64,000 bases of DNA from QHVT01 sp036399015 (GTDB taxonomy: Bacteria; Acidobacteriota; Thermoanaerobaculia; Gp7-AA8): contig DASWNW010000012.1 of assembly GCA_036399015.1 (NCBI GenBank), forward strand, positions 16,274 to 80,273, read 5' to 3'. Below the pieces are notes generated by a model, which worked only from the letters and a program-made list of their open reading frames with translations, had not been told where the DNA came from and made no database searches. Within the stretch, counting starts at the first letter, position 1. The number at the start of each line of letters is the position of its first letter. The translations under genes and the position numbers were made by a program. This document shows, piece after piece, positions 51,399 to 60,289 of the stretch.

Positions 51399-52037
51399 AT
51401 GACCGACATTCACCACACCGCCCGCCAGACCCGCAGCGCGGACACCGAGGAGCGCATCGTGGCGGCGGCGCGTGAGCTGCTGAAGACGCATTCGATGGAG
51501 GAGATGAAGATGGCCGACATCGCCGCGCATGCCGGCGTCTCCATCGGCGGCCTCTATGCGCGGTTCCCGAGCAAGGAGGCGCTGGCGGTCTTCGTGGCCG
51601 GGAAGCGGGTGTTCGAGGAGCTGGAGAAGCAGGCCGCGCACATCATCGATGACGGAGACGCGGGCGCGGAGGACGTCGTCCGCCGCTACATGGCCACCGC
51701 GGCGGCGCTCTATCGCCGCAACCGCTCGTTGCTGCGGGCGGTGTACGTTGCCACGCGCACCGGCACTGACGAGACGCTGCGCGCGCGCGTCCGCGGCTTC
51801 AATCTCGCCCTGCACGAGCGGCTGCGCGGTGCCATCCTCGAGCGCTGCCCCGGCGCCAGCGCCACCCGCGTCAACCTCGGCATCCTCTCGATGATGTCGG
51901 TGCTCCGCGAGGCCGTCCTGTTCGGGCAGCCGGTGTCCGATCTCGCGCGGCTGTCGGAGCAGGAGCTCGTGGACGAGCTCACCGTGCAGTTTCTCGCCTA
52001 CACCGGCTGCAAGCCACCCAGGAGGAAGAAGAAATGA
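51399..52037 (+). CDS. TetR-family transcriptional regulator
   Basis: 212 aa. N-terminal HTH: EERIVAAARELLKTHSMEE, then MADIAAHAGVSIGGLYARFPSKEAL, the standard TetR turn with A-G-V-S-x-G-x-L-Y-x-x-F. The C-terminal ligand domain is helical (AAALYRRNRSLLRAVYV) and ends with a basic PPRRKKK tail. Its stop overlaps the start of the S33 peptidase gene (ATGA), so it probably regulates its own operon with the peptidase, through the palindrome at 51365. Confidence 0.93.
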   Translation: MTDIHHTARQTRSADTEERIVAAARELLKTHSMEEMKMADIAAHAGVSIGGLYARFPSKEALAVFVAGKRVFEELEKQAAHIIDDGDAGAEDVVRRYMATAAALYRRNRSLLRAVYVATRTGTDETLRARVRGFNLALHERLRGAILERCPGASATRVNLGILSMMSVLREAVLFGQPVSDLARLSEQELVDELTVQFLAYTGCKPPRRKKK

Positions 52038-53356
52038 TCGCAACCCTGCTCGCCGCCGTCCTGACGCTGGAGCTGTGCGAGGTGCGCGGCGTGGCCGCGG
52101 AATGCGGCAAAGTCCCGGTGCCGGAGAACCGGCGCGTCTCGGGCGGCCGCAGCATCGACCTGTCGATCGCGATCGTGAGGGCGGAGAAGCGGCATCGCGA
52201 CGCCGTCTTCGTCCTCGCCGGCGGCCCCGGCGTCGGCGCGACGAACATGACGCCGTGGGCGGTCGAGACGTTCGCCGCGGGCGAGCGCGACCTCGTGCTC
52301 GTCGACGCGCGCGGCACCGGCGGCTCGAACGCGCTGAAGTGCGACCCTCCCTCCACCGCGTACGGCGACCTGTGGGAGCTGGCGCGCATCGAGGCCTGTC
52401 GCGAGCAGCTCGCGAAGCGAGCCGACCTCACCCAGTACACGACCCGCCAGGTCGTCGAAGACTTAGAGGTCGTGCGGAAGAAGCTCGGCTATCGCAAGGT
52501 CACGCTGTACGGCACGTCGTACGGCACGCGGGTGGCGCAGGAGTACATGCGCCGCTACCCGAACAGCATCCGGGCGGTGATTCTCGACGGGGTGGTGCCG
52601 CCGTCGCTGGCGATGCCGGCGAACTACGCCGAGTACTCGGAGCGCACGCTGCAGCGCGTCCTCGACCTATGCAAGGCGGACGAGGCCTGCCGCACCGCCT
52701 ATCCCGGCCTCGACGCCGACCTGCAGAAGATGCTCGCCGCCGCCAAGAAAGGGGTCACCATCGAACAGGAGCCGCTCGGGCGCGGCTACTTCGGCGAGGC
52801 GTTTCGCAACTTCCTCTACTCCCCCGAGGTGTACGTGAAGCTGCCGAAGGCGATCCATGCGGCGGCGCACGGCGACTGGGCGCCGTATGCCGAGATGGCC
52901 GGCCGCTACTCGCGCAGCATCCGCGCGGTCGATCTCGGATTCTTCCTCTCCGTCACCTGCGCCGAGGACCTGCCGCGCGTCGACGAGCAGCAGATCCGCA
53001 GAGGCTCGGCCGGCACGGTCCTCGGCACCTACCGGCTCGACCAGCAGCTCGGCGCGTGCAAGGTGTGGCCGCGCGCGGAGGTCGATCCGGCCTCATTCGC
53101 GCCGGTGCGCTCCTCGATCCCGACGCTGCTCGTCTCCGGCGAGCTCGATCCGGTGACGCCGCCGGAGTACGGCGACGAGGTGGCGAAGGGGCTCGCGAAG
53201 TCGCTGCACGTCGTCATCCCCGCCGGCAGCCACTCCGGCGACACCGGCGGCTGCCTCGAGAAGGTGCTCAGCGAGTTCATTCGCGAGGGGAGCGTCGCGG
53301 CGCTGGACACCACGTGCATGAAGGACGTGCGGCGTCCGCCGTTCGTCACGAAGTAA
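52034..53356 (+). CDS. Exported alpha/beta-hydrolase of peptidase family S33
   Basis: 440 aa. The N-terminus MIATLLAAVLTLELC is a likely signal peptide. Catalytic residues are visible as Ser in LYGTSYGTRVAQ, Asp in VSGELDPVTPPEYG and His in IPAGSHSGD. LAGGPGVGAT and VDARGTGGSNALKC match proline iminopeptidase / tripeptidyl aminopeptidases, with a helical cap between. Cysteines at about 24, 96 and 108 could form disulfides. Start codon overlaps the tetR stop. It likely releases N-terminal residues or hydrolyses small esters in the periplasm. Confidence 0.88.
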   Translation: MIATLLAAVLTLELCEVRGVAAECGKVPVPENRRVSGGRSIDLSIAIVRAEKRHRDAVFVLAGGPGVGATNMTPWAVETFAAGERDLVLVDARGTGGSNALKCDPPSTAYGDLWELARIEACREQLAKRADLTQYTTRQVVEDLEVVRKKLGYRKVTLYGTSYGTRVAQEYMRRYPNSIRAVILDGVVPPSLAMPANYAEYSERTLQRVLDLCKADEACRTAYPGLDADLQKMLAAAKKGVTIEQEPLGRGYFGEAFRNFLYSPEVYVKLPKAIHAAAHGDWAPYAEMAGRYSRSIRAVDLGFFLSVTCAEDLPRVDEQQIRRGSAGTVLGTYRLDQQLGACKVWPRAEVDPASFAPVRSSIPTLLVSGELDPVTPPEYGDEVAKGLAKSLHVVIPAGSHSGDTGGCLEKVLSEFIREGSVAALDTTCMKDVRRPPFVTK

Positions 53357-53906
53357 GCCGGAGCCACTCCGCGAACTCCGGCTTGCCGTATTTCTCCGCG
53401 ATCTCCGCTGGGGTCTTGCCGTCGGTGCCGCGCGCGTTGCGGTCGGCGCCGTGGGCGAGGAGGAGCTTCGCCATCTCGACGTCGCCGCGGCTGGCGGCGC
53501 CGTGGAGCGGGGTGTAGTCGAGCTGCTGCTTCGCGTTCGCGTCGGCGCCGCGGGCGAGAAGGAGCTCCAGCGACTCCCGGTCCTGCACGGCGGCGGCGGC
53601 GTGGAGCGGGGCAACGCGCTGGGCGTTGTCGGCGGCGGCGTTCACGTCGGCCCCCTGCTCGATGAGGAAGCGGGCGACGTGCGGCTGGCGGAAGAAGATC
53701 GCCAGGCCGAGGGCGGGGTAGCCGTCGGCGGTCCGCGAGTCGAGGAGCGAGGGATCCTCGGCGAGCAGTGACTGCACGCGCGCGAGGTCGCCGAGGGCGG
53801 CGGCTTCGCCGAAGGAGAGCCGGGGGGCGTTCTCGGCGAGGAGGCGGGCCTCCTCCGTCTTCCCCTGGTACAGCGCCATCAGGATCGGCGTCACGTTTTC
53901 GCTCAT
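53346..53906 (-). CDS. Ankyrin-repeat protein
   Basis: 186 aa. Four to five ankyrin repeats: RLSFGEAAALGDLARVQSLL, DGYPALGLAIFFRQPHVARF, QGADVNAAADNAQRVAPLH, RGADANAKQQLDYTPLHGAA and HGADRNARGTDGKTPAEIAE. No export signal, so a cytosolic scaffold is most likely. The start MSENVTPILMALYQG was preferred over a longer frame that enters the AraC gene's 3-prime end. It overlaps the convergent S33 gene by 11 bp. Confidence 0.9.
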   Translation of the reverse strand: MSENVTPILMALYQGKTEEARLLAENAPRLSFGEAAALGDLARVQSLLAEDPSLLDSRTADGYPALGLAIFFRQPHVARFLIEQGADVNAAADNAQRVAPLHAAAAVQDRESLELLLARGADANAKQQLDYTPLHGAASRGDVEMAKLLLAHGADRNARGTDGKTPAEIAEKYGKPEFAEWLRLTS

Positions 53907-53931
53907 GGAGAGATCGTAGCGCGCGGCCGCG

Positions 53932-54798
53932 TCAGGCGGTTTCTCGAATCCTGCGAAACCGCGCCGGCGGGATGCCGACGGCACGCGTGAAGAGGGTGGT
54001 GAACGACCCGACGCTCTCGAACCCGCACGCCAGCGCCACCTCGGCCACGTCGCGCTCCGTCGCCCGCAGCAGCGCCCGGGCGCGCTCGAGGCGGAGGCGG
54101 GTCAGGTAGCAGTGCGGCGTCGTGCCGTGGAAGCTGGTGAAGAGCCGGTGGAAGTGAAACGGCGACAGGCAGGCCTCCCGCGCCGCCTCGGCGACCGTGA
54201 CGCGGCGGTCGAGGCTCGCGTGCAGGAACGACGTGCCGGCGGCGACGCGCCGCGCCAGCTCCTCGCGCGTCGAGGCGCGCAGCGCCGGGAGGCTCGCGAT
54301 GCGCGCGCGCACGTCGCGTTCGGCCTCGGCGAGCTGCAGCGCGGCGGCATAGAACGACTCCGCCAGCGGCTCCCCCGCGTGCAGGCGGGCGTGCGCCCGT
54401 TGCAGCTCGCGGGCGAGCGGCGTCTGGAAGTGGAGACGCTCGGCGAAGGTCATCCGCGGCGGCTCCGGCGCGTCGATCAGCCGGGCGCTGGAGGTGGTGA
54501 CGGTGCGGAACGCATCCTCCACGAAGCCGCGCTGGAAGAAGAAATTGAACGTCTCTACCGGCTGCAGAGCGTCGATGGTGAGCGTGTACTCCTCGCCGTC
54601 GTTCAGCAGCAGCACCGCGCCGGCGACGAGCTCGTACCGCCCCTCCCGCGTCTCCCAGGTGGCGCTCCCGGCGATTACCCCTTTGATCGAGAGCGGACCG
54701 GTGAATCGCACGGTGTGCCGCCGGACGCCGCGCCCGGTGACGACGGCGTTCTGCTCCCCCAGGAGGGGGGCGGCGGGGTTGACGAGCACGTCGGTCAC
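53932..54798 (-). CDS. AraC-family transcriptional regulator
   Basis: 288 aa from the GTG at 54798, the first start after the repeat; the ribosome site is weak. The N-terminal cupin-like domain (TWETREGRYELVAGAVLLLNDG) precedes two HTH motifs: VTVAEAAREACLSPFHFHRLFTSFHGTTPH and ERDVAEVALACGFESVGSFT (shown in part). The latter carries the AraC consensus A-x-x-x-G-F-x-x-x-x-x-F-x-x-x-F. The signal is unknown. It is 25 bp from the ankyrin gene, same strand. Confidence 0.88.
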   Translation of the reverse strand: MTDVLVNPAAPLLGEQNAVVTGRGVRRHTVRFTGPLSIKGVIAGSATWETREGRYELVAGAVLLLNDGEEYTLTIDALQPVETFNFFFQRGFVEDAFRTVTTSSARLIDAPEPPRMTFAERLHFQTPLARELQRAHARLHAGEPLAESFYAAALQLAEAERDVRARIASLPALRASTREELARRVAAGTSFLHASLDRRVTVAEAAREACLSPFHFHRLFTSFHGTTPHCYLTRLRLERARALLRATERDVAEVALACGFESVGSFTTLFTRAVGIPPARFRRIRETA

Positions 54799-54861
54799 GG
54801 GTGCCGCTGATTCTACGCGGGCTGGGGAAACGTCGGTGAGGCGGGAGCGGGCGGTACTGTG

Positions 54862-55022
54862 CTGGTTGCTGGTTGCTGGTTGCTGGTTGCTCGTTGCTGG
54901 TTGCTGGTTGCTGGTTGCGGGTTGCGGGTTGCGGGTCTCCGGGGGCTTTGAGACCTGGGGGAATGTGACGCGGGGGGTCCAGGCAGAAAAGCCCCTTAGA
55001 CCCGCAACACGCAACACGCAAC
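54862..55022. repeat. Long GTTGCTG heptamer hairpin
   Basis: At least seven GTTGCTG units pass into three GTTGCGG units, then a loop with GGGGGCTTTGAGACCTGGGG and GTCCAGGCAGAAAAGCCCC, and a right arm CCGCAACACGCAACACGCAAC. Unlike the others it lies between divergent genes (AraC and zinc-ribbon), so it may include promoter sequence. Confidence 0.8.
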
Positions 55023-55071
55023 TAACTCCCGGCATTGTTTTTGATCTAACAAATAACTGCGGAGGCACAAG

Positions 55072-55236
55072 ATGAAGCGTTGCCAGCACTGCGGTCACTC
55101 CAACGCGGCGCACCTCGACGGAATGCGCTGTGCCCTTTGCGGGTGCGTCCCCGAGCGGCAGACGTTCGTGCAGGAGAAACTCGGCTTCCGGACCGCGTTG
55201 CCGACGCGGGTCGAGGCCGGTACGCGAAAACGGTGA
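55072..55236 (+). CDS. Small zinc-ribbon protein
   Basis: 54 aa with a good GGAGG site 10 bp upstream. Two Cys pairs, Cys4-x2-Cys7 and Cys20-x2-Cys23 with a further Cys25, form a probable zinc ribbon (MKRCQHCGHSNAAH, MRCALCGC). The tail is basic (VEAGTRKR). Small ribbons of this kind bind nucleic acid or protein; no family is recognised. Confidence 0.65.
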   Translation: MKRCQHCGHSNAAHLDGMRCALCGCVPERQTFVQEKLGFRTALPTRVEAGTRKR

Positions 55237-55282
55237 GCTCAGCGTCAGGATGATTCCGGCCCGAAAGGGGGTTGGAATCAGC

Positions 55283-55504
55283 ATGCACGCTGGAACCAGC
55301 AAGCCGCCGAAGCTCGTGTCCGTCTCCGAACGCAACCTGCAGAGCGCCGCGGTGCGTCTGCTGCCGAAGCACAACAAGCTCGTGTCATCGGAGGTGGACT
55401 ACCTCCGCCGCGTCCTCGGCGAGCGCGCCACGCAGAAGGAGATCGACGAGAAGGTAGCGCAGGTGCGGCAGTTGCCCTGGAGCGAAATCGTCGGCGAGGC
55501 GTAG
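55283..55504 (+). CDS. Hypothetical small protein
   Basis: 73 aa from the ATG at 55283 (AAAGGGGG about 12 bp upstream; an ATG at 55250 would add 11 residues). Sequence VSVSERNLQSAAVRLLPKHNKLV then SSEVDYLRRVLGERATQKEIDEKVAQVRQL (in parts) is helical and charged. No signal or known family. It lies between the zinc-ribbon gene and the amine oxidase, same strand. Confidence 0.55.
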   Translation: MHAGTSKPPKLVSVSERNLQSAAVRLLPKHNKLVSSEVDYLRRVLGERATQKEIDEKVAQVRQLPWSEIVGEA

Positions 55505-55532
55505 AGGCACGCTCCCCGCACCAGCGCGACGC

Positions 55533-56782
55533 GTGAAATACGACGTCGCCATCATCGGCGCCGGCGCGGCGGGGCTCGCGGCGGCGCGCGCGCTCACCGG
55601 CGCGGGGAAGCGGGTGTGCGTCATCGAGGCGCGCGAGCGCACCGGTGGACGCGTCCTCTCGCTGCACCTGCCCGACCTCCCGCTTCCCATCGAGCTCGGC
55701 GCGGAGTTCATCCACGGCGAGAGCGCCTCCACCTTCTCCATCGTCGACAGCGCGGCGCTCGTGGCGGCGGAGCTGCCGGACGACCACTGGTGGTCGCGCG
55801 ACGGCCAGTGGGAAGTGGTCGAGGACTTCTGGGTGAAATCGAGCGGGTGCGGGCAAAGATCCCGGCGACGGGAAAGGACGTCTCGTTCGCGGAGTTCCTC
55901 CGCTCGCATCGCGAGCTGACGCCGCGCCTGCGGCAGCTCGCGCACAGCTTCGTCGAGGGCTACCACGCCTCCCACACGGAGCGCATCAGCGCGCAGGTCC
56001 TGCGCGCGGCCGACAGCGAACAGGAGGAGGAGGCGCCGGGCGGCAATCGCCAGTTCCGCCTCGCCGGAGGGCAGGACGCGCTCCTCGCCTGGCTCCGCGC
56101 GGGGCTGCATCCCGAGCGCACCGATCTCCGCCTCGGCCGTCCGGTGACGCGCGTGCAGTGGTCGCCCGGCAACGTGACCGTCGAGTGCGGGGAGCGCATC
56201 CGGGCGAAAGCGCTCGTCATCACCATCCCCATCGGCGTCTGGAAAGCGGGGACGATCGAGTTCGACCCGCCGCTGCGGGAGAAGGAGCGGGCGCTGTCGC
56301 TGCTCGAGCCGGGACACGTGGTGAAGATCGCCTTCCGCTTCCGGGAACAGTTCTGGCCCTCGATCAACTTCCTCCACTCGGACGACCGCTTCCTGCCGAC
56401 CTGGTGGACCTCCGCGCCGCTGCGCTCCCCGATCCTCACCGGCTGGGCGGGCGGCCAGGCGGCCGACGCGCTGCTGGCGGAGGGGGAAGAGGCGCTGCGC
56501 GACCGCGCGCTCGACTCGATGTCGGCCGCGCTCGGCGTGCCGCGGCGGAGGCTGGACGAGCTGCTGGTCGCGACGTACACGCACGACTGGCAGCGCGACC
56601 CGTTCAGCCGCTGCGCCTATTCGTACGCCGCGGTCGGCGGCAAGGAGGCGGCGGCGATGCTGGCGAAGCCGCTCCGGAAGACGCTCTTCTTCGCCGGCGA
56701 GGCGACGAGCAGCGACGAGACGGGGACGGTGGCGGGGGCGATCGAGAGCGGGTACCGCACCGCGCGGGAAGTGCTGCGCTGA
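55533..56782 (+). pseudogene. FAD-dependent amine oxidase, interrupted by a frameshift
   Basis: The GTG at 55533 opens VKYDVAIIGAGAAGLAAAR and IEARERTGGRVLSL, a standard FAD-binding flavin amine oxidase start, with IELGAEFIHGESAS. At 55831-55834 (TTCTGGGTGAAATC) the frame changes; the sequence resumes in the +2 frame with EIERVRAKIPATGKDVSF and runs to the end, including NRQFRLAGGQDALLAWL, WKAGTIEFDPPL, DPFSRCAYSYAAVGG and LFFAGEATSSDETGTVAGAIESG. One missing G in the GGG run would restore F-W-G-E-I and a ~416-aa enzyme of normal length. Assembly error or true mutation cannot be told apart. Function: oxidation of amines, or a related reaction, with FAD. Confidence 0.85.
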
Positions 56783-56783
56783 C

Positions 56784-56861
56784 GCCGGGCTGAGAGCCCG
56801 GCGCTCCGGAAGGAGACGAAAACGACAACGTGCTCTCTGGAGTGCCGGGCTCTCAGCCCGG
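56784..56861. repeat. Inverted pair of GGGCTGAGAGCCC palindromes
   Basis: GCCGGGCTGAGAGCCCGGCG and CTCCGG at 56784-56809 face CTCTCTGGAGTGCCGGGCTC and TCAGCCCGG at 56833-56861. It is the same pair and order as at 19502-19583, and it separates two convergent genes. The second copy overlaps the last codons of the GGDEF/EAL gene (PVPG). Confidence 0.85.
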
Positions 56862-58664
56862 AACCGGCACGCCCTCGGCGATCAGCTTCTCCACCTGCTC
56901 GAGCGGCACGGGATGGCTGAAGTAGAAGCCCTGCACCTCGCGGCAGCCGGCGTCGCGCAGAAAGTCGAGCTGTTCGCGCCGCTCCACCCCCTCGGCGATC
57001 ACGCGCAGGCCGAGGCCGTTGGCGAGCTGGATGACGGAGCTGACGATGGCCGCGTCCTCGAACTTGTCGGGAAGGTCGCTGACGAACCCTTTGTCGATCT
57101 TCAGCGCGTCGATCGGGAAGCGCTTGAGATAGCTGAGCGAGGAGTGGCCGGTGCCGAAGTCGTCGATGGCGATCGTGACGCCCCGCTTGCGGAACTGCGC
57201 CAGCGTCGACATGGTCAGCTCGACGTCCTCCATCGCGACGGTCTCGGTGATCTCCAGCTCCAGCGTGCGGGGGTCGATGCCGGTCTCGGCGAGCGCCGTC
57301 TCGACGATGGAGAAGAGCGACGGATCGCGGAACTGGCGCGCGGAGAGGTTCACCGCCACGCGGAAGTGAGGGAAGCCGTGGTCGCGGAAGCGGCGCGCGG
57401 CGCGGCAGGACTCGCGGATGACCCACTCCCCGATCGGCAGGATCAGCCCCCGCTCCTCGGCCAGGCCGATGAAGTGCTCCGGCGTGATGACGCCGCGCAC
57501 GGGATGGTTCCAGCGCAGCAGCGCCTCCATCCCCACGATCGTCGTCTCCGCCTCGTCCACCTCGACCTGCGGCTGGTAGAGCAGCTCCAGCTCTCCCCGC
57601 TCGAGGGCGCGATGGAGACCGCTGTCGAGCACCATGCGCTCCTGCGTGGCGCGGCTGAGCTCCCGCGTGGCCATGTGGTAGATGTTCCGGCCAGCGTCCT
57701 TGGCGCGGTACATGGCGGTGTCGGCGTTCTTGAGCAGGGTCTCGGCGTCGTCGCCGTCGTCGGGGAAGAGCGTCACGCCGATGCTGCCGGTGACGTAGAG
57801 AACGTGGCCGCTCACTTCCATCGGCTCGGCGATGGTGCGCAGCACCTTCTGCGCGACGACGGCGGCGGCGTCGCCGCTCGACAGCTCCTGCAGGACGATG
57901 GTGAACTCGTCGCCGCCGACGCGGGCCACGGTGTCGCCCTCGCGCACGGCGCCCTTGAGGCGGCGGGCGACCTCGCGCAGGAGCTGGTCGCCGACGGTGT
58001 GGCCGAGGGAGTCGTTGACCAGCTTGAAGTGATCGAGGTCGAGGAAAAGCACCGCCACCGCCGACTTGCGGCGCTGCGCGAGCGCGAGGGCGAGCGAGAG
58101 GTGCTCCTGGAACAGGCGGCGGTTGGCGAGGCCGGTCAGCGCGTCGTGGTAGGCCTGATACTCGATCTGCTGCTCCGCCTCCTTCCGCTGGGTGATGTCG
58201 CGAATGAGGCCGATGACGCCGACGATGTTCGCTGCCTCGTCGAAGTGCGGACGGTAGACCGACGAGACCCAGCCGGTGCGGTCGGTGCCGGGGATGTAGT
58301 AGTGGACGTCGGGGGAGGAGACGGTCTCCCCCTCGAACGCGCGGCGGAGGAGGTCGTCGACGTGCTGCTCGGTGAGATGAGGGAAGAGCTCCAGCGCGTT
58401 GCGCCCCACGACGTCGGCGGCCGGGAGGCCGGTCATCTCCTCCATGAAGCGGTTCCAGAGGACGTAGCGGAGCTGGCGGTCGTAGACCACGATGCCCTCG
58501 CCGGCGTTGTCGATGATCTCGGTGGCGAAGCGGTTCGTGTCGTCGAGCTCCCGCGCCGCGCGGATGGCCGCGAACTGGCGCAGGACCACCGATGCCGACA
58601 CCGCGGCCACAGCTACCGCTATCACGATCTGGAGTGGACCCATTCCTGGTGTCAGTGTGTGCAT
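56853..58664 (-). CDS. Membrane-anchored PAS-GGDEF-EAL cyclic-di-GMP protein
   Basis: 603 aa from the ATG at 58664; alternative ATGs lie at 58703 and 58643, and no start has a clear ribosome site. One N-terminal membrane segment (IVIAVAVAAVSASVV), then PAS (NAGEGIVVYDRQLRYVLWN), GGDEF with intact motif at 250-254 (RVGGDEFTIVL) and RxxD inhibitory site (REGD), EAL with EAL at 380-382, DDFGTG and ITETVA motifs. Both activities look possible. Sequence from about residue 155 on is close to the protein at 8.4-11.6 kb. The gene is divergent from tag. Confidence 0.92.
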   Translation of the reverse strand: MHTLTPGMGPLQIVIAVAVAAVSASVVLRQFAAIRAARELDDTNRFATEIIDNAGEGIVVYDRQLRYVLWNRFMEEMTGLPAADVVGRNALELFPHLTEQHVDDLLRRAFEGETVSSPDVHYYIPGTDRTGWVSSVYRPHFDEAANIVGVIGLIRDITQRKEAEQQIEYQAYHDALTGLANRRLFQEHLSLALALAQRRKSAVAVLFLDLDHFKLVNDSLGHTVGDQLLREVARRLKGAVREGDTVARVGGDEFTIVLQELSSGDAAAVVAQKVLRTIAEPMEVSGHVLYVTGSIGVTLFPDDGDDAETLLKNADTAMYRAKDAGRNIYHMATRELSRATQERMVLDSGLHRALERGELELLYQPQVEVDEAETTIVGMEALLRWNHPVRGVITPEHFIGLAEERGLILPIGEWVIRESCRAARRFRDHGFPHFRVAVNLSARQFRDPSLFSIVETALAETGIDPRTLELEITETVAMEDVELTMSTLAQFRKRGVTIAIDDFGTGHSSLSYLKRFPIDALKIDKGFVSDLPDKFEDAAIVSSVIQLANGLGLRVIAEGVERREQLDFLRDAGCREVQGFYFSHPVPLEQVEKLIAEGVPVPG

Positions 58665-58714
58665 GCCAGCCGGGGCGCGCAAGGAAAAACTTTGTGTCAG
58701 CATGAACGGGAACG

Positions 58715-59233
58715 ATGAGTTACTGCGACGTCGCCCCGGGGCACCCCTATCACGGCCCGTATCACGACGAGGAGTACGGGTTCCCGGTCACCGACGACGA
58801 CCGCCTTTTCGAGCGACTGGTCCTGGAGATCAACCAGGCCGGCTTGTCGTGGCTGACGATCCTGAAGAAGCGCGACGCGTTCCGCGAGGCGTACGGCGGC
58901 TTCGTGGTGGCGAAGGTGGCGCGCTTCGACGCACGCAAGCGGGCGCGGCTCCTGGAGAACCCCGGGATCGTCCGCAACCGCCTGAAGGTCGACGCGGCCA
59001 TCGAGAACGCGAAGCGGATCGTGGCGCTGCAGCGCTCGCACGGCTCGTTCGCCGCATGGCTGGCGGAGCATCACCCCCGCGCGAAGGAGGAGTGGGTGAA
59101 ACTGTTCAAACGCACCTTCGTCTTCACCGGCGGCGAGATCACCGGGTCGTTCCTGCTGTCGATCGGCTATCTGCCGGGCGCGCACGACGAGACCTGCCCC
59201 GTGTTCGGGCGAATCGCGCGGCTGCGCGGCTGA
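58715..59233 (+). CDS. tag: DNA-3-methyladenine glycosylase I
   Basis: 172 aa. The zinc ligands of Tag are conserved: Cys4 and His17 in SYCDVAPGHPYHGPYHDEEY, and His157/Cys161 in AHDETCPVFGR. Further signatures are LFERLVLEINQAGLSWLTIL and NPGIVRNRLKVDAAIENAK, with the aromatic base-pocket residues around E-x-x-Q/N-A-G-L-S-W. It removes 3-methyladenine from DNA in base excision repair. About 15 aa shorter than E. coli Tag. It lies 50 bp from the divergent GGDEF/EAL gene. Confidence 0.95.
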   Translation: MSYCDVAPGHPYHGPYHDEEYGFPVTDDDRLFERLVLEINQAGLSWLTILKKRDAFREAYGGFVVAKVARFDARKRARLLENPGIVRNRLKVDAAIENAKRIVALQRSHGSFAAWLAEHHPRAKEEWVKLFKRTFVFTGGEITGSFLLSIGYLPGAHDETCPVFGRIARLRG

Positions 59234-59242
59234 CGGCGGCGG

Positions 59243-60289
59243 TCAGCCGGTCATCAACTGCTGATAGAGGCAGTGGAAGTGGTGCACGCCGTTCTCGCGC
59301 TGCGGCGAGTAGCGCCCGGTGTCGTAGGTCGCGGAACGGAGACCGAGCTGTACCGCCTCGCAGATGTCGATGTCCTCGAGCTGGATCTCGTCGCTGAACG
59401 CCACCGTCTCCTCGATCTCCCGCCGCGACGCGTCGGGATCCCTGAAGTACCAGTCGAAGATCGTGGCGGTGCGGCCGGGCCCGAGGGGGACGATGAGGTT
59501 CGTCGAAAAATTGTCCGGGTAGACGTTCAGCATCAGGTTGGGAAAGATCCAGAAGTAGCGGACCTGGTCGTCGCCGTCGACGGTGCGGATGCGGTCGGGG
59601 CGGCGCGTCGGCGCGATCTGGATCGAGTACCAGCGCTTCGTGTCGGTGCGGTAGTTGGGGTAGTCGAGCTCCCGGAACAGCCCCGGGTGCACGATGGGGA
59701 TGTGGTAGCCCTCGAGGTAGTTGTCGACGTAGACCTTCCAGTTGCAGTCGAGCTCCCACGTCTTGCGGTGGGCGAGACGGAAGCCGCTGTAGTCGTGGGC
59801 CGGCATGTCGCCGAGCAGCTCGCCGAGGAAGTCGGTCAGCGACTCGCCGGCGGGGTCGAGGTTCACGAACACCAGCTCGTTCCAGACCGCCGCCTGAAAT
59901 TGCGGGAGGCGGCAGGAAGCCTTGTCAAAACCGGCCACCCCTTCGAACTCCGGCGTAGTGCGCAGCGTGCCGTCGAGCGAGTAGGTCCAGCCGTGATAGC
60001 CGCACTGGAGGACGGGACGCTTCCCCTCCCCTTTCGCGATCGGACCGGCGCGGTGGCGGCAGACGTTCGACATCGCCCGCAGCGCGCCGTCGCTGCCGCG
60101 CACGACCAGCACCGGCTCGTCGCCGACCACCGTAGTGAAGTACTGCCCCGCCTCCTGGACCTGCGCCGCATGCCCGGCGAGCTGCCAGGTGCGGCCGAAG
60201 ACGTCGCGGTTCTCGTCCGCCAGCACGGCCGGGTCGAAGTAGAAGCGGGAGGGGAGCGTGGAGGCGTGGTCGAGACGGGGATCGATCAT
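59243..60289 (-). CDS. Rieske-type aromatic-ring/quaternary-ammonium oxygenase, alpha subunit
   Basis: 348 aa from MIDPRLDHASTLPS. Rieske cluster ligands Cys77-x-His79 and Cys96-x2-His99 (NVCRHRAGP, QCGYHGWTYS). The mononuclear iron site has His196, His201 (YLEGYHIPIVHPGL) and a probable Asp306 (QLEDIDICEAVQ). The bridging position three residues before His196 is Glu193 rather than Asp, as in carnitine and choline monooxygenases. Needs an NADH-linked reductase not found here. Its ATG overlaps the permease stop, so the two are cotranscribed; a quaternary amine or amino-acid-like substrate is inferred. Confidence 0.88.
   Translation of the reverse strand: MIDPRLDHASTLPSRFYFDPAVLADENRDVFGRTWQLAGHAAQVQEAGQYFTTVVGDEPVLVVRGSDGALRAMSNVCRHRAGPIAKGEGKRPVLQCGYHGWTYSLDGTLRTTPEFEGVAGFDKASCRLPQFQAAVWNELVFVNLDPAGESLTDFLGELLGDMPAHDYSGFRLAHRKTWELDCNWKVYVDNYLEGYHIPIVHPGLFRELDYPNYRTDTKRWYSIQIAPTRRPDRIRTVDGDDQVRYFWIFPNLMLNVYPDNFSTNLIVPLGPGRTATIFDWYFRDPDASRREIEETVAFSDEIQLEDIDICEAVQLGLRSATYDTGRYSPQRENGVHHFHCLYQQLMTG

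Noticed and set aside
55616..56782. Second FAD-dependent gene separate from the frame at 55533
   Set aside because: The region before about 55834 in this frame is a shadow; motif order shows one amine oxidase broken by a frameshift.
56783..56860. Rho-independent terminator
   Set aside because: The palindromes are strong, but no run of T follows on either strand; they are listed as repeats.
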